A stretch of 64,000 nucleotides of DNA from contig CM042982.1 of NCBI GenBank assembly GCA_023678885.1, positions 11,656,001-11,720,000 of the forward strand, in the 5' to 3' direction. The translations under genes were made by a program, and so were the position numbers. The notes under the pieces were generated by a model, which saw nothing but the letters and a program-made list of their open reading frames with translations, did not search any database and had not been told where the DNA came from. Of this stretch, positions 23,401-33,012 are shown piece by piece. Each line of letters starts with the position of its first letter. Positions within the stretch are counted from its first letter, which is position 1. Source of the DNA: Pogostemon cablin (taxonomy: Eukaryota > Streptophyta > Magnoliopsida > Lamiales > Lamiaceae).

Positions 23401-23577
23401 TACGAATAGACATATCAGAGAAGAAAGCAAAATCAAGAATGTAATATTTGAAATCTGACTGAAACCCCGGCATCCACCAACGGGTACTCGGTTTCTCGGT
23501 TTGGGGTTTCCTGGTTTGTCACCATCTGAAGTAGAGTTTGATCGAGGCCGAGAGTTTCTTCGAGAAATCCGGGTCAT
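10284..23577 (-). CDS. GCS1: Mannosyl-oligosaccharide glucosidase (alpha-glucosidase I, GH63)
   Basis: Removes the outermost glucose from the Glc3Man9GlcNAc2 glycan of new glycoproteins in the ER. Exons in coding order, lower-upper coordinate: 23296-23577, 23106-23179, 22702-22953, 21882-22047, 21522-21608, 21327-21395, 21124-21220, 17749-17831, 17099-17206, 16073-16194, 15819-15926, 15654-15727, 14922-15047, 14655-14722, 12168-12314, 12042-12092, 11794-11850, 11292-11441, 11099-11190, 10643-10752, 10504-10567, 10284-10428. All introns are GT-AG and phases join without a break, giving 843 residues, as expected for plants. Type II topology: basic cytosolic tail, one membrane segment (about 44-64), then the lumenal domain. 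Family motifs are intact: FPRGFLWDEGFH at 431-442, ERHVDLRCW at 591-599 (substrate-site motif, with its E and D) and EHDAPYWRGPIW from 747. An ATG three codons upstream (23584-23586) is possible. Introns 7 and 14 carry transposons. Confidence 0.97.
10568..10642 (-). other. GCS1 intron 20, 75 bp, open in frame
   Basis: This short intron has GT and AG borders and lies between the exons coding for the EHDAPYWRGPIW region and for VDGPYRN. Its length is a multiple of three and it has no stop in the coding frame, so retention would insert 25 residues rather than end the protein. The inserted text is rich in hydrophobic residues and is not expected from the family. Confidence 0.8.
12422..12700. mobile_element. 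Tourist-like (PIF/Harbinger) MITE in GCS1 intron 14
   Basis: 279 bp with terminal inverted repeats GAGAGTGTTTGGTTCA and TGAACCAAACACTCCC (15 of 16 positions pair). It is flanked by TAA on both sides (12419-12421 and 12701-12703), the three-base target duplication typical of PIF/Harbinger. It has no coding capacity and lies well inside the 2.3-kb intron. Confidence 0.88.
13002..13870 (-). pseudogene. Internally deleted Ty3/gypsy polyprotein remnant (protease joined to chromodomain end)
   Basis: Read on the minus strand, about 13780-13490 resembles the retropepsin region of gypsy polyproteins: a SRASHCFVAEHVTQKL block, then GNGTLVRANGVCKNIPF and WLATLGDVKTYWNTLTMEF. The catalytic D-S/T-G is changed to N-S-R, and a frameshift with a stop lies near 13685. 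Directly after it, at 13370-13100, comes the far C-terminal part: LVRPVLYISLAKKATG and a chromodomain-like block ending ATWMDVGDIQGQFPS. Reverse transcriptase, RNase H and integrase, which normally lie between, are absent. Both parts sit in GCS1 intron 14 in the same direction as the gene. Confidence 0.72.
17520..17602. repeat. Stowaway-like end fragment
   Basis: TTTACTCCTTTCATCCCATA followed by GAATCGTTCACACTTTCC and a second ATAGAATCGTTCACCCC resembles the 5' end of Stowaway-type MITEs. The matching right end is missing. It lies in a GCS1 intron (intron 8, 17207-17748). Confidence 0.4.
18056..19550. mobile_element. 1.5-kb MULE-type element in GCS1 intron 7
   Basis: Long terminal inverted repeats of about 205-211 bp (18056-18266 and 19346-19550) both start GGGCAAAGGGTCGGATAGG. 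They are flanked by a perfect 9-bp duplication ATTTCATAA (18047-18055 and 19551-19559). Long inverted ends plus a 9-bp duplication define the Mutator-like superfamily. The interior has no transposase: it holds a 124-bp tandem repeat and GC-richer sequence (18960-19250) with short minus-strand frames that match nothing I recognise. This could be a captured gene piece (Pack-MULE type), but that is not shown. Confidence 0.9.
18661..18908 (+). repeat. 124-bp tandem duplication inside the MULE
   Basis: Copies at 18661-18784 and 18785-18908 are nearly identical. Each holds two TTGACGAATCGAATCCTT blocks 46 bp apart followed by GGG..TATC.CATGGCC, so the motif appears four times. Confidence 0.92.
19581..19608. 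repeat. Short (AT)n tract
   Basis: 28-bp AT dinucleotide run in GCS1 intron 7, just outside the MULE right border. Confidence 0.95.
19892..20165 (-). mobile_element. LINE 3' end with poly(A) tail
   Basis: On the minus strand the sequence reads ALWEVSVLWSIWLERNRRIF followed by a stop, which resembles the region near the end of the reverse transcriptase ORF of plant L1-type LINEs. A 3' UTR of about 170 bp follows, then a poly(A) tail seen as 14 T at 19892-19905 on the plus strand. It is 5'-truncated, as most LINE copies are, and lies in GCS1 intron 7. Confidence 0.72.
20268..20472 (+). repeat. 92-bp tandem duplication ending in (AT)n
   Basis: Copies start at 20268 and 20360 with GATGCACGCTTTGTCTGCAA and end in an AT tract. 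The tract is about 20 bp in copy 1 and about 40 bp (20433-20472) in copy 2. The copies look identical apart from AT length, so the duplication is young. In GCS1 intron 7. Confidence 0.93.
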
Positions 23578-23627
23578 TATCGGCAAGGATCCGAAACCAG
23601 GCTTTCGAAGCTTTGACCGACAGTCTA

Positions 23628-23635
23628 GTTTATAG
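23628..23635 (-). promoter_or_regulatory. Candidate TATA box of GCS1
   Basis: CTATAAAC on the minus strand lies about 50 bases before the GCS1 start codon. This leaves a short 5' UTR; a start further upstream cannot be excluded. Confidence 0.35.
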
Positions 23636-24059
23636 GTGACAAAACGAGGGAAAACAGTCGAGCGTGGAGAATGGTGGAAAGAGAGTAAAATTCTATTTAG
23701 TCCTCAAATTTTAATAAAATTAGTTAAAAAATAATTTTTTTAAACTTCGTGTCTACAGTAACTAAGACATCGAGTTTGGAACGGAGGGAATAAAAATTTG
23801 TGAAGCCCATTTACAAGAATGCCATGAAAATGATAACATATTGATGTATCTGGCTTTCCAAAGCACTTGCACATAAGGACGGCCGCCTGAAAACGCCTCA
23901 AGAGCCATGGCATTAAAGACCATGCCAGCATTATTGTATCAAGCCATTGTTTAACATGAGGAGCCACCTCATTACACATAACCAAATTGCAGCTCTAAAA
24001 AAGAAATTAAATAAAAATGGCTACTAAAAGAAGTCAAATTCCAGATAATTATCAAAATT

Positions 24060-24191
24060 TTAGTGATCGGAGATAGCTGCAGGTGCAACTTTTACACCAG
24101 CCGACAGAGCCGGTGAAGAAATCCTCTTGAACTCAACTGGTCGAGGAACCTTAGGTGGAGTCGCACACCAGATCAGAGCCCATTTCACACT
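24060..24191 (-). pseudogene. Unrecognised C-terminal coding fragment
   Basis: A 43-codon minus-strand frame ends in TAA at 24060-24062. Its composition looks coding (CATPPKVPRPVEFKRISSP, then ALSAGVKVAPAAISDH). Upstream in frame there is a TGA at 24192-24194. A second open stretch at about 24195-24270 (RISSIPQVASETSSVTSLF) could be a neighbouring exon. I do not recognise the family. It may be the tail of a broken gene upstream of GCS1, or chance. Confidence 0.25.
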
Positions 24192-24341
24192 TCAAAAAAG
24201 GGATGTTACACTACTAGTCTCACTTGCAACTTGGGGAATGCTACTAATCCTCACAATATACAGCCTGCAAAAATCATGAAATTAATACAGAAAGAAGCAA
24301 ACAAATTTCTCATTTCTCATTACTCCATTGCAATGTACACT

Positions 24342-24640
24342 CACTACAAAAACCAAATTCAATTCAGCTATTAACATATGGGCCCCTTTTTTATATTAGC
24401 TTTCGACAGGTAGCGCTCGAAAGCTATAGCCATCGTTCGATAATTCATTGGCGACAGCTCCTAGAGGGCGTCGACCACACCCGTCAATTATTTTGGAAGT
24501 TGTCGACCACCATCCGTCGACCACTTTACGATTAAAGAAAAATCGACCATGAGTGGTCGAATGAAGCCAAAAGAAATCAACCACTAATGGTCGAATATTT
24601 TAAGAAAAATCAACAGACCAGGGTCGATCAAACCATTATT
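24342..24640. mobile_element. Possible CACTA-type terminus with subterminal repeats
   Basis: CACTACAAAAACC at 24342 resembles the CACTA (En/Spm) terminus. It is followed within 300 bp by a cluster of TGGTCGA, GTCGACCA and TCGACCA motifs in both orientations, as in CACTA subterminal regions. No opposite end was found, and a broken germin-like gene lies just inside. Confidence 0.35.
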
Positions 24641-24664
24641 CGCGAATGACAAACCCAAATTATT

Positions 24665-24997
24665 TTAATGACTATGGCGGAAGATGGGGGTACTTTTTTG
24701 GAGGATTTCCTTTGTCCCCACCTGAAATGCTTCGGTCAGAACATCTGTCGGCACCGCTGGAGTTGCCGAAAATAAGGTGGCGGCGACGGACTGCGTCCCC
24801 TGAAGCTGGCTGTTGAAGGCAGTGATGGCGGTGGCGGCAGATTTGTCGTTGTTCTTCTGGAAGTGGACGAGCCCTTTGGGGAAGAGGAAAACGTCGCCCT
24901 TCTTCATGGACTTGGAGATCATAACATTGGCCGAGGATTTTCTGTACGTTGGCGATGGTGACGCCGGATCCGACGGAGTTGTTGGTGGCTGTACGAA
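24665..24997 (-). pseudogene. Germin-like protein gene, internally deleted
   Basis: Germin-like proteins are secreted cupins. Minus-strand 24922-24665 reads as the C-terminal half of a cupin: ANVMISKSMKKGDVFLFPKG, LVHFQKNND, then TAFNSQLQGTQSVAATLF and PTDVLTEAFQVGTKEI. Just upstream (about 24997-24940), in another frame, is the earlier motif NNSVGSGVTIANVQK. In intact germins about 60 residues, including the first metal-binding histidines and glutamate, lie between these blocks; here they are missing and the frame changes at the join. The signal peptide is also absent. This is a relic, perhaps carried by the neighbouring CACTA-like element. Confidence 0.75.
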
Positions 24998-25089
24998 GTG
25001 ATTGCTAATTTTAAAGTGGGTGTATAAAGTAATTTATAATTTTAAATGAGTGTGATAGCGAATTCAGATTTGAAGGGTATAAATGTAAA

Positions 25090-25330
25090 AGTAGAAGGAG
25101 CTTATATATAAATTAGGTAGGTGTTCTCAGTTCACCTCTGTTCGCCCCTTCCACTGAGTCTCTCCGCTCCGCCTCCATCTTAGTCATTTTCTGCCTACGG
25201 TGTTCTCAGTTCACCTCTGTTCGTTGTTGTTCCTATTTCAATTTTGTATTCTTCTCATCTCTCAATTGCAACGGATCTCATCTTACAGATCTGTTCTGTG
25301 TATCATACTGCTTTTCTGCAAATTTCATTT
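25090..25330 (+). promoter_or_regulatory. Orphan promoter and leader-like sequence
   Basis: A TATA-like stretch near 25103-25110 is followed by pyrimidine-rich leader-like sequence. It contains GGTGTTCTCAGTTCACCTCT twice, about 79 bp apart (near 25120 and 25199). No coding exon follows: the next recognisable feature is an LTR from about 25830. It may be the 5' end of a lost gene. Confidence 0.3.
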
Positions 25331-25829
25331 TCCTTGACTCTATATTCGGCCTTTTGTGTTCTATTCCAATTTAAATAGTCTGAATTCATAAAAGAATCTG
25401 CATTTGTGTTGCAAATATGATAGCGACATTAATAATCGCTACTTTGGATGAAATCTTGTTGGATTTTCACGCTAATTTGAGTAGATTTTTTAGTAATTAT
25501 GATCAAATTTCTCTATTTTGGATTTCTTTTGGATCAATTGATTTATGTAATTTGTTGCCTCATTCTCAAGTTAAGATAGTTTAGTATATTTCGATAACTG
25601 GATTTATGCTATGAAGGTCAAGAATCTGCAGTCATTAACTCTTTCTTCTCACCTAACTTCAATTTTTAGCATATTCTTAATTATTTAATTATTCTTTTGA
25701 AGTTCTTTTACTTTAAATTTGCATATTACTCACAGAAGTTATGATTCCTTCAAGTTTTTAGAATTTTTAGTTATTTAATTTTAATTTTTTTTCGAATAAT
25801 TATATTAATGTATGAAATTGTATTTATGT

Positions 25830-27113
25830 TAAATATCGAATCCAATAGACAAAATATTATTAATTTAATTATAAGCTAATTAATTAAGACTTATATTTGG
25901 CAATAAAGTTGTGGAATAATTATTAATCTACTAAAGCAAGAAATAGAGAATAACAAAAGTAGATCAAGTGAAAGAATATGTAGCTCTAGGATAACTCAGT
26001 TTCACTCAATAATCTCCCTCTCATGTGTACTGTCTGACTCTGCCTTATAGACTATGGACGAATCACGAAGGCCTGCAAATCTCTCTATACACACAAGTAA
26101 ATATGCGTGTAACACGTGTGAATAACCTTGGAGCAAGAGATATAATTTCACCCCCTCTTCTAGGTACTATCACTATCAAATATTTCCCTAGATGTTTGGT
26201 ACTCTAATCCGATATGATCTTCCTTATAGGTATTATAAAACTAACCTCTTTATCTTGTTTATTAACCCGAATTCAATTCAATTAACAAACATTCATATAT
26301 GACAGTTCTAATGAAGTTTCGGAGTCCCCTCACTTAGAATTATAACATAAATCATGTTCAGCGGTGAACGCATTCAATCGACAACCAGATATATATTCAG
26401 ACTCCATATAACAGTTGAAGATGCACAAAACGACCGTGGCTATGTATTAAAAATACACAATCATATATAAAATAAATCCACAAGTAGTGTTATCAGATGA
26501 CACACAAGAGAGTTTAATTAATTCATAAAACCTCAAAACCCTTGAAATACCAAAACAGTTCAAGATGCGAGAGTCGTCGCGTCCTTCTCCGGTGGATGAT
26601 GGATGTATGTAGGGTATAGTTCTGATGTATGGTGAATGTGGTGTCTATTTCTAATGTGTATTGTAATCCTTTTATACTCCAAACTCCTCCAACGGACCTC
26701 TAATGGGCTTTTTAAGTGAAAACGTGCACTGAAGGTGTAAAAATACGGATCTGAAGCTGTCCCGCATGCAGTTCGACTTGTGAGGTTGGTCGAACTGATG
26801 TCGAACCGGTCGAACTAAGGTCGAACCAGATGTCGGCGATCGGACGAACCTCCAGGCATGTGGTTCGACCATGGTTCGACTTATATGCTTGGTCGAACTA
26901 GCTTGTTTCTGGTCGAACCGGCCTCCTGGATACTTCCCTTTCGATTCTGAGCACTTCCGTCCTGTTTTCCTTCAAAATAAGCTCAAACAGCCTCTGTAGC
27001 ACCTGATTCGTGATTTTTCACTACACATCTCGATTTGTCTCGATTTAAGACCAAATCATACACAATTATTATAGAAATCGAAATTCAAATTACGTGAATT
27101 TTTGCTCTCATCA
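25830..27113 (-). mobile_element. Lone LTR of a Ty3-type element
   Basis: Homologous along its length to the two LTR copies at 38.2-41.8 kb. On the minus strand it starts TGATGAGAGCAAAAATTCACG at 27113, carries a GGTCGAAC tract (26935-26757), and continues through the shared blocks CACTCAATAATC, TAACACGTGTGAATAACCT and TTAAATATCGAA. No internal retroelement region adjoins either side, so it is solo or truncated. The lower border is approximate and no target duplication was confirmed. Confidence 0.7.
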
Positions 27114-28189
27114 AATATCAATATCCCAAGTTTTTTAAAAAAGTGATACATTTAATTACTATAATCGATATATTTGATTATTAAAATGTGCATAACAAAA
27201 TAAATAGAATTTAATACACTTTTTTATATCTAATTTATACATTTAAGAATAAAATAATATTAAATCACATATACACTATTAAAGGAAACTCCATATTACC
27301 ACCTGCTATAACTTCGCACAGACACAAGTGGACTCCATCAACCATAGATTTCTTTCAATAAGCTACAAAACTCCATCTTTACTCATAAGAGCTCATCAGA
27401 AAATCTAATTAAGATAGATGTCTAGTGAACTTCAAAGCTTCTAATACAACCACAATCATATAATAACAAACAAAAAAATTAAAAGTCGCAGCCATAGGGA
27501 TTGAGATAATTGGAATCGGCAAACAAGAGATTCATCTGAGTGAAAAGTATAGACCAACAAAATCCTTCAATTGAACATCACTGATTAAAACACATGTGAA
27601 GACCACAATTATTCCCTTCAATTTGAAGCCTTCTTTGCGAGTTCGCGCCCAATAATATTAAGATGCTTACCTTAAAATATTAAGGCACAAACATCACCGC
27701 AAAAATATAAATTAGGGCATAATTTGTTATGAAAGGAAAACAAAGAAGAAGATTATTACATCTCAACAGCTTTGCAACCAATATGAACGAAAAACTTTGA
27801 TGTACTGGAATCAGCATAAAATGCTTTGGAGGGGAGAGAGAACGCAGGGGAAGAGAGAGAGAACCCATCCCCAAATTGTGTGAGAGAACACATGGAGGGA
27901 AGAGAGAGCGCGCGAAAGAGACTAAGGGAGAGAGAACGCGAAACTGAGTGAAGGAAACTGAATGAAATTAGGGCCTAAATTACTTATATATGACGGGTCA
28001 AAATTTTAATTGGGTAGATTGACCCGGTTGCTAATGTACAAATGTTGTATACTAGTATTTTCTAATCTCTTCCACAAAATGTCCTAACCCAATCTATCCT
28101 CCAATACCCTAAATTTGAAGAACTCCAAGTGGAGAGTCTAAAAATATATATTATTACTGCAAGCAGGTGTCTAAGATTGTTGCTTCATA

Positions 28190-28970
28190 AAAATAGGCAA
28201 ACGCGGGCCAACGATTTCTTAAGTGTAAAAGGTATCCAGTAGGTATACTATTGAATTTAGATTGGGTGTTCTCCGAAGGAATTGTGAGTGTTCTCCAAAA
28301 GGATTATTGGAATTTTTGGAAATGTGGGTTTAGTTTTGTTTAGTTTTCTCTCGAATTCATATTTGCTTATGTCAGATTTAACTTAAATAGTTGTGTAATT
28401 AGTATTGGGTCTAACTGATTTTCACATTCCAATGTGTTATACCGGTATTTTACAGATGTAAATTTTGTATTTCATACAATTAATAATTGTTATGTTAATT
28501 TTAAAAATTCGGCCATTATAATTTCTTCAAATGGTTGGATCCCCCCGTTGTGCGAACGAGCCAAACAAATTATTCAGGAATTGCTTAAAAGTATGAACGA
28601 ACTCAAGGTAGAGAACCAATATTTGTTAACATCAAAATTAAGATTGGAGGAATCGCTTAAAAGTATGAATGACCTCAAGGCAAAGAATGAAGATTTGTTG
28701 AGGTTGAACAGGAAATTAGAGAAGATGGTGTCATTGCTGCGATATTCGAAAGTTTACTTGGAGGAAGAGATTGAAGAAATTAAAGGAGAGATGAAGATGA
28801 AGATAAAGATAAAGATGAAGAAAGGTAACACCAAAAGTTGCAAAACGTTTATGTATGGGGTGACTATTGTGATATGTTTGATATTTTCCCATTTTGGGTG
28901 GTTGTGTACAAGGGATGGTTTAAAAAAAAAAAATGATGAATGTAGATTTAGAAAAAAAGATGAATTTTGA
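28190..28970 (+). pseudogene. GRF-type zinc finger / coiled-coil / membrane protein gene, frameshifted
   Basis: GRF zinc-finger proteins of plants often have an N-terminal finger, a coiled coil and a C-terminal membrane segment. Here 28195-28228 reads NAGQRFLKCKR (GRF signature) before a GT, with stops just upstream. Near 28515-28545 one frame reads YNFFKWLDPP. A run of six C (about 28542-28547) then shifts the frame to LCERAKQIIQELLKSMNELK, a heptad-like coiled coil with EIEEIKGEMKMKIK, then a membrane segment (MYGVTIVICLIFSHFGWL) and a basic tail ending at 28970. One C fewer would join the frames. It is either a decayed gene or a homopolymer sequencing error combined with upstream stops. 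Confidence 0.6.
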
Positions 28971-29278
28971 GTATTGTGGTGGGCAATGCAATATATTGTA
29001 GTGTAGGTCATCCTAATGTAGTGATTAAGTGACAAACTTATCCTATGATATGCTGATAATGTTTTGACTAACAGTGCTCTTTTATAAGTGGCTTGAGTAT
29101 GTAAAATATTTTTTCCATATTTGTTCTCACTTATTTTTCTTTACTACATTTCTATATCATATTAATTGTTACTTTAAATTTCGTCATTTTGCACCATCAA
29201 TGATACTCTTATCTCATTAATAATTTTCCTACAATATAACTTTTGACTTTTCATTCTCTTAAAAAACATGTAATATAA

Positions 29279-29915
29279 TGGCTTAATTGCAATAAAATAA
29301 TGACTTTTACTCATTTTTTCAATTTAATCACGAACTATTTTTTTTATCAAATAAATACATGACTTTTTCATCAATTTTCAATTTAATCACGGACTTTTTT
29401 TTTGTCAATTAAATACACGACCTTAATGTATTTTCTCAATTTAATCATGAATTATTATTATTTTTCAAATTAAATATATGTTAATTTTTTTAATCTTTTA
29501 CAATTTAATCACAACGTCTTCTATTAATTAAATATGTACATCACTATATTAATAAAAAAAAGTAATACACATTAAATATATTAAAATTTTAAAATATAAT
29601 AATATTTAAAATTTAATGCATAAATTATATATAAAATATAAAAGATTTTTTTGATATAAAATATAAATTATATAAATTTTTTAATTTTTTAATACATGTT
29701 TTACAGAAAAAACATGTATTTTATCAAAAAAAATTGTGATTAAATTGAGAAAATATAAAAGGTTGTGTATTTTACTGATAAAGAAAAAATTTTGTGATTA
29801 AATTGAAAAAATAAAAGAAGGTCGTGTATTTTTTTGTTAGAAAAAATAGTTCGTGATTAAATTAGGAAAATAAGAAAATGTCATGTATTTTAATGCAATT
29901 AACTCTAATGTAATT
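29279..29915. mobile_element. Foldback MITE of about 640 bp
   Basis: The left half repeats AATTTAATCACGAACT and the right half its complement AGTTCGTGATTAAATT. The ends match as TGGCTTAATTGCAATAAAAT and ATTTTAATGCAATTAACTC. Each arm of about 200 bp is built from 50-60 bp subunits. The centre is AT-only. No target duplication was confirmed. Confidence 0.65.
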
Positions 29916-29930
29916 TACAATCAAAATTCA

Positions 29931-30034
29931 AACTTTCATCATCTTAATTGACATATCTATCTCTTTAATTCTCCTTGCAATAAACTTTCATCATCTTAAT
30001 TGACATATCTATCTCTTTAATTCTCCTTGCAATA
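29931..30034 (+). repeat. 52-bp perfect tandem duplication
   Basis: AACTTTCATCATCTTAATTG through CTCCTTGCAATAA occurs at 29931 and again at 29983. It lies just outside the foldback element. Confidence 0.92.
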
Positions 30035-30639
30035 AAAAGATTGTGACAAAAAATGAGCATCATGGTTGGGATAGTTGAGCTTCCTAAATTTCCGGCAATA
30101 AATAAATTAATAAATAATGCAACAAAAATTGAAATAATGAATCATCAATCTCATTAATTGTCATGGGAGATATATATGACTCTTTATTTTCTTTTATAAA
30201 CTCATTTGTCATTCTATGAATCTTACAATATCTTCATTTGCAGCTTTATACTTTTTGGCATGAAGTACAATCCATAGAAACGCAGAGAAATTGGAAAGAT
30301 ATAATCACCTCAATAAAAAGAAGGTACGTTTACCTATCTAATTGAAATGATTCAGCTTAGGTCATCTTATATATGCACACCTCCTCTCAATAAATAAACA
30401 TCCTATTATTATATAATTAAAATATATATTTATAAAAAATCTAATTTACCCTTAATTCATTAAATACAAATAAAATATTTTAATACACCTTCTTTACAGA
30501 ACACGAAGTTTCTTAAACCAACAGAAACAAATAGTTCCCATAAACTTGAGTTCCAACAATATATAGAGAATTGAAAACACCAAGATAATTATTATGGAAG
30601 TTTTTTGGTTGATAATCAGCTAGAAAGTATTACTTTACT

Positions 30640-30900
30640 AATCGATGATAATCAGCTGGGAACAAGATTTCCTTTTATAAAATGTTACTGCCCCTTTAGA
30701 AGTTGCAACGTGCTAATTGTGAATGAGTGTGGGGGAAATGCGAAAAAATCCAAGTGTCCCAATTGCAAGCGATCCTTCTATTTTTTAGTGTAAGAGGATA
30801 TGGCACGCGGGGTGGTTTAGGTGTGACGAGAGTGTGGATAGGAACGATGCCGCTTTTGGGAGGCTGGTGGAGCAAAACAAGTGGATGAGGATGTAGGCAT
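30640..30900 (+). pseudogene. RBR-type E3 ubiquitin ligase fragment (IBR region)
   Basis: RBR ligases have RING1-IBR-RING2. Here 30681-30770 reads KCYCPFRSCNVLIVNECGG and KKSKCPNCKRSF, matching the IBR zinc ligands. The frame then shifts by one base near 30788 and continues in another frame as CKRIWHAGWFRC, then AAFGRLVEQNKWMRM, the usual continuation (CKVPWH-like, then LVEQNKW). It ends in TAG where the family has further cysteines. RING1 and RING2 are absent. With the frameshift and loss of flanking domains this is a gene relic. Confidence 0.75.
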
Positions 30901-31771
30901 TTTGTCGAGTAGGATTGTCAAATGCAGGTTACTCACTTTTTCTTAACATTAATTACTAGTATAGTAAAATCATTGAAGAGATGTGAGTTTAATGTTGATA
31001 ATGTATTTAGTACAGATGTAGGATCAGTTTTTACTACAATCAGTGTTATTGCGATACGACTACGATCTTCCTCGTGTTTCAATTCTTTATCTTGACTTGG
31101 GAGGTCCACAACAAGAGGGCAGCTTCTTTTCTCTATAGCTGGAGGCTGGATTACATTGGATGGGATGGGAGCTGGCTCACTAATTTTATTACCCATTTCC
31201 TTCATAATGTTACTGTAGGAGTATCTTCTGTAATTATTATTGGATGTAAGCTATGGGGCATCACACTCCCATAATCCATATTTTTCGTTGATTTATGAGC
31301 CATTGGTTCCAAGAATAATAACAAAAAGTTAGGTTCCAATGATGATCGAATGAGTTACTTTTCTTTAAACCTAGAAAGCCTTTTCTTCCAAGAAACTCCA
31401 ATCATAAATTTTCTCGCATAGGTTAATTCCACCGTCTGAAATATCGCGAGCAGCCGCCAAGAGAAGGTTGGCGTTGTAGAAAGCAAAACAAATTCCTCCA
31501 ACGTAGAGCGATACGGAAGAAGTCCTAGCAAGATCTTCTTACGTGGGTAGATCTGCACCAGATCGGTGCCCATATTGATTTGAAAAGCAGGGGCCGTCGC
31601 TAAGAGGCCAGCAATAAATTCCACGACAAGCAACAATGACAAATCAGGCGGCAAACACACATACCGTAGAAAGATAAAAGGGCATTCTCCTTGAGCAGCT
31701 CCAACTGATGGCCAATCGACAGCTGGAGAGCCGTTGACATCCAAAAGGAAAAGTTGACAATCCTATGCTTG

Positions 31772-32050
31772 GCGGCGATAGATAATTAGTGTCGGCGACC
31801 AAGAATGGGCGGAGGCGGCCGCCGCTGCTTCGATCGGAATCGACGATCTTCCCAACAAGGTCGTCGATGCGCGCCAGGAAATCGGTCAGAATAGATTGGT
31901 AGAAGTGATGGAAGTTGAGAGAGCAGTCGAAGTGGAGGGGAAGGCCATCGGAGATGGAGACGCAGCGAATGTCGATGCTGGGTTTTGCGCATTCCCGGAG
32001 TAAATTAGAAAAAATGTACAGGTGTTTGTGAATGATAATTTTAAAAAGGT
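31772..32050 (-). pseudogene. UGT86-like UDP-glycosyltransferase N-terminal fragment
   Basis: On the minus strand, from about 32020 to 31772, one frame reads IFSNLLRECAKPSIDIRCVS, then ISDGLPLHFDCSLNFHHFYQ, a leucine-rich stretch with ARIDDLVGKIV, and LVADTNYLSPPS. This order (DIR..SVSDGLP, FD.SLN, LV...V, (I/V)ADT) is that of the N-terminal acceptor-side domain of UGT86-type plant glucosyltransferases. The start codon, the rest of the N domain and the PSPG box are missing. The next 400 bp (31355-31770) have open minus-strand frames that I cannot match to the family. Confidence 0.65.
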
Positions 32051-32059
32051 AAATTAGAA

Positions 32060-32840
32060 ATTTTTAGGGATCTGTATATAATAAAAATGAAGAAAAAATA
32101 ATTAAATGTGATGTGTATTTAATAAAAAATGTGTACTTAATAAAAAGAGATATGCCAATAACAACACTCTTCAGCTTATTCATACACTATTTGATTTTGA
32201 TCTACCCTATATCAACTAATGTTATTATTCTAATTTAGATTCAAATACGGCAGAGAATGTAATTAAAAAATTGTTACCTTATGAAGATGAGTGTTACATC
32301 AAGGCAAGGATCTCACACAAGACTTCAAGTGATGTCTATCAAAACGCTACCGGAAGATAGAATTTTTGAAGTGCGTATTAATAGATCTTGAGGTTTGTAG
32401 TTACTTTTTTTAAACTACTAATATTTACATTTTCAATTGCTGATTGTGTAAATTTGATGATTTTATGCATGAATAACCTCATAAGCAAGTCATAATGAGT
32501 CTTCTAAAACTAGAACTACTTCCCGAAAAAATGGTAATATTGCTATGTAACTTCAAAGGCAACAATTGAACTACTGCCTACAATCAACCGGCTTGATTTT
32601 CAATTCTAAATTTTAAGTTCCATCATGTGTGTGTTTAGTTGTGCTATACTATTTGCTAGCTTATGTAACTCATTAACATTACATGAAGATCCTAAGTTAA
32701 CTTTTTCCCTTTAATTGAATTTTTGAGTTTGTAATAATTTTTTTACATTAGGCATCGATTCATGGTGAACTTTTCTCTTCAAATCTAGAAATTATGTTCT
32801 GTGAGGTTTTTTCATTATTGTACCATCATATTTATAACAG
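32060..32840. other. No gene recognised
   Basis: AT-rich DNA. The short stretch 32230-32390 has some coding-like composition (GSRHKTSSDVYQNATGR on the plus strand) but no supported frame. Confidence 0.4.
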
Positions 32841-32842
32841 AT

Positions 32843-33012
32843 ACTCCCTCCATCTCGTTTCAAATTTTATGTTTTTGCACATAGATTAAGGAATGTAGTA
32901 TTTTAATGTGTAATGAAGTGAGTGAAATAATATTTTAATGTTAAGTGAGTAGATGTAAAGATTGAAATGGGACGCCCAAATTGAAAATATGTAAAGATTA
33001 AAATGGATGAAG
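32843..33012. mobile_element. Decayed Stowaway-like MITE
   Basis: Starts TACTCCCTCCATCTCGTTTC, contains TTTTTGCACATAGATTAAGG, and ends with GAAATGGGACG and AAAATGGATGAAG. These are the familiar blocks of Stowaway elements but the ends no longer pair well. Confidence 0.55.

Noticed and set aside
30933..31205. 90-codon minus-strand ORF
   Set aside because: Some coding-like composition, but it continues neither the RBR nor the UGT fragment and has no known motif.
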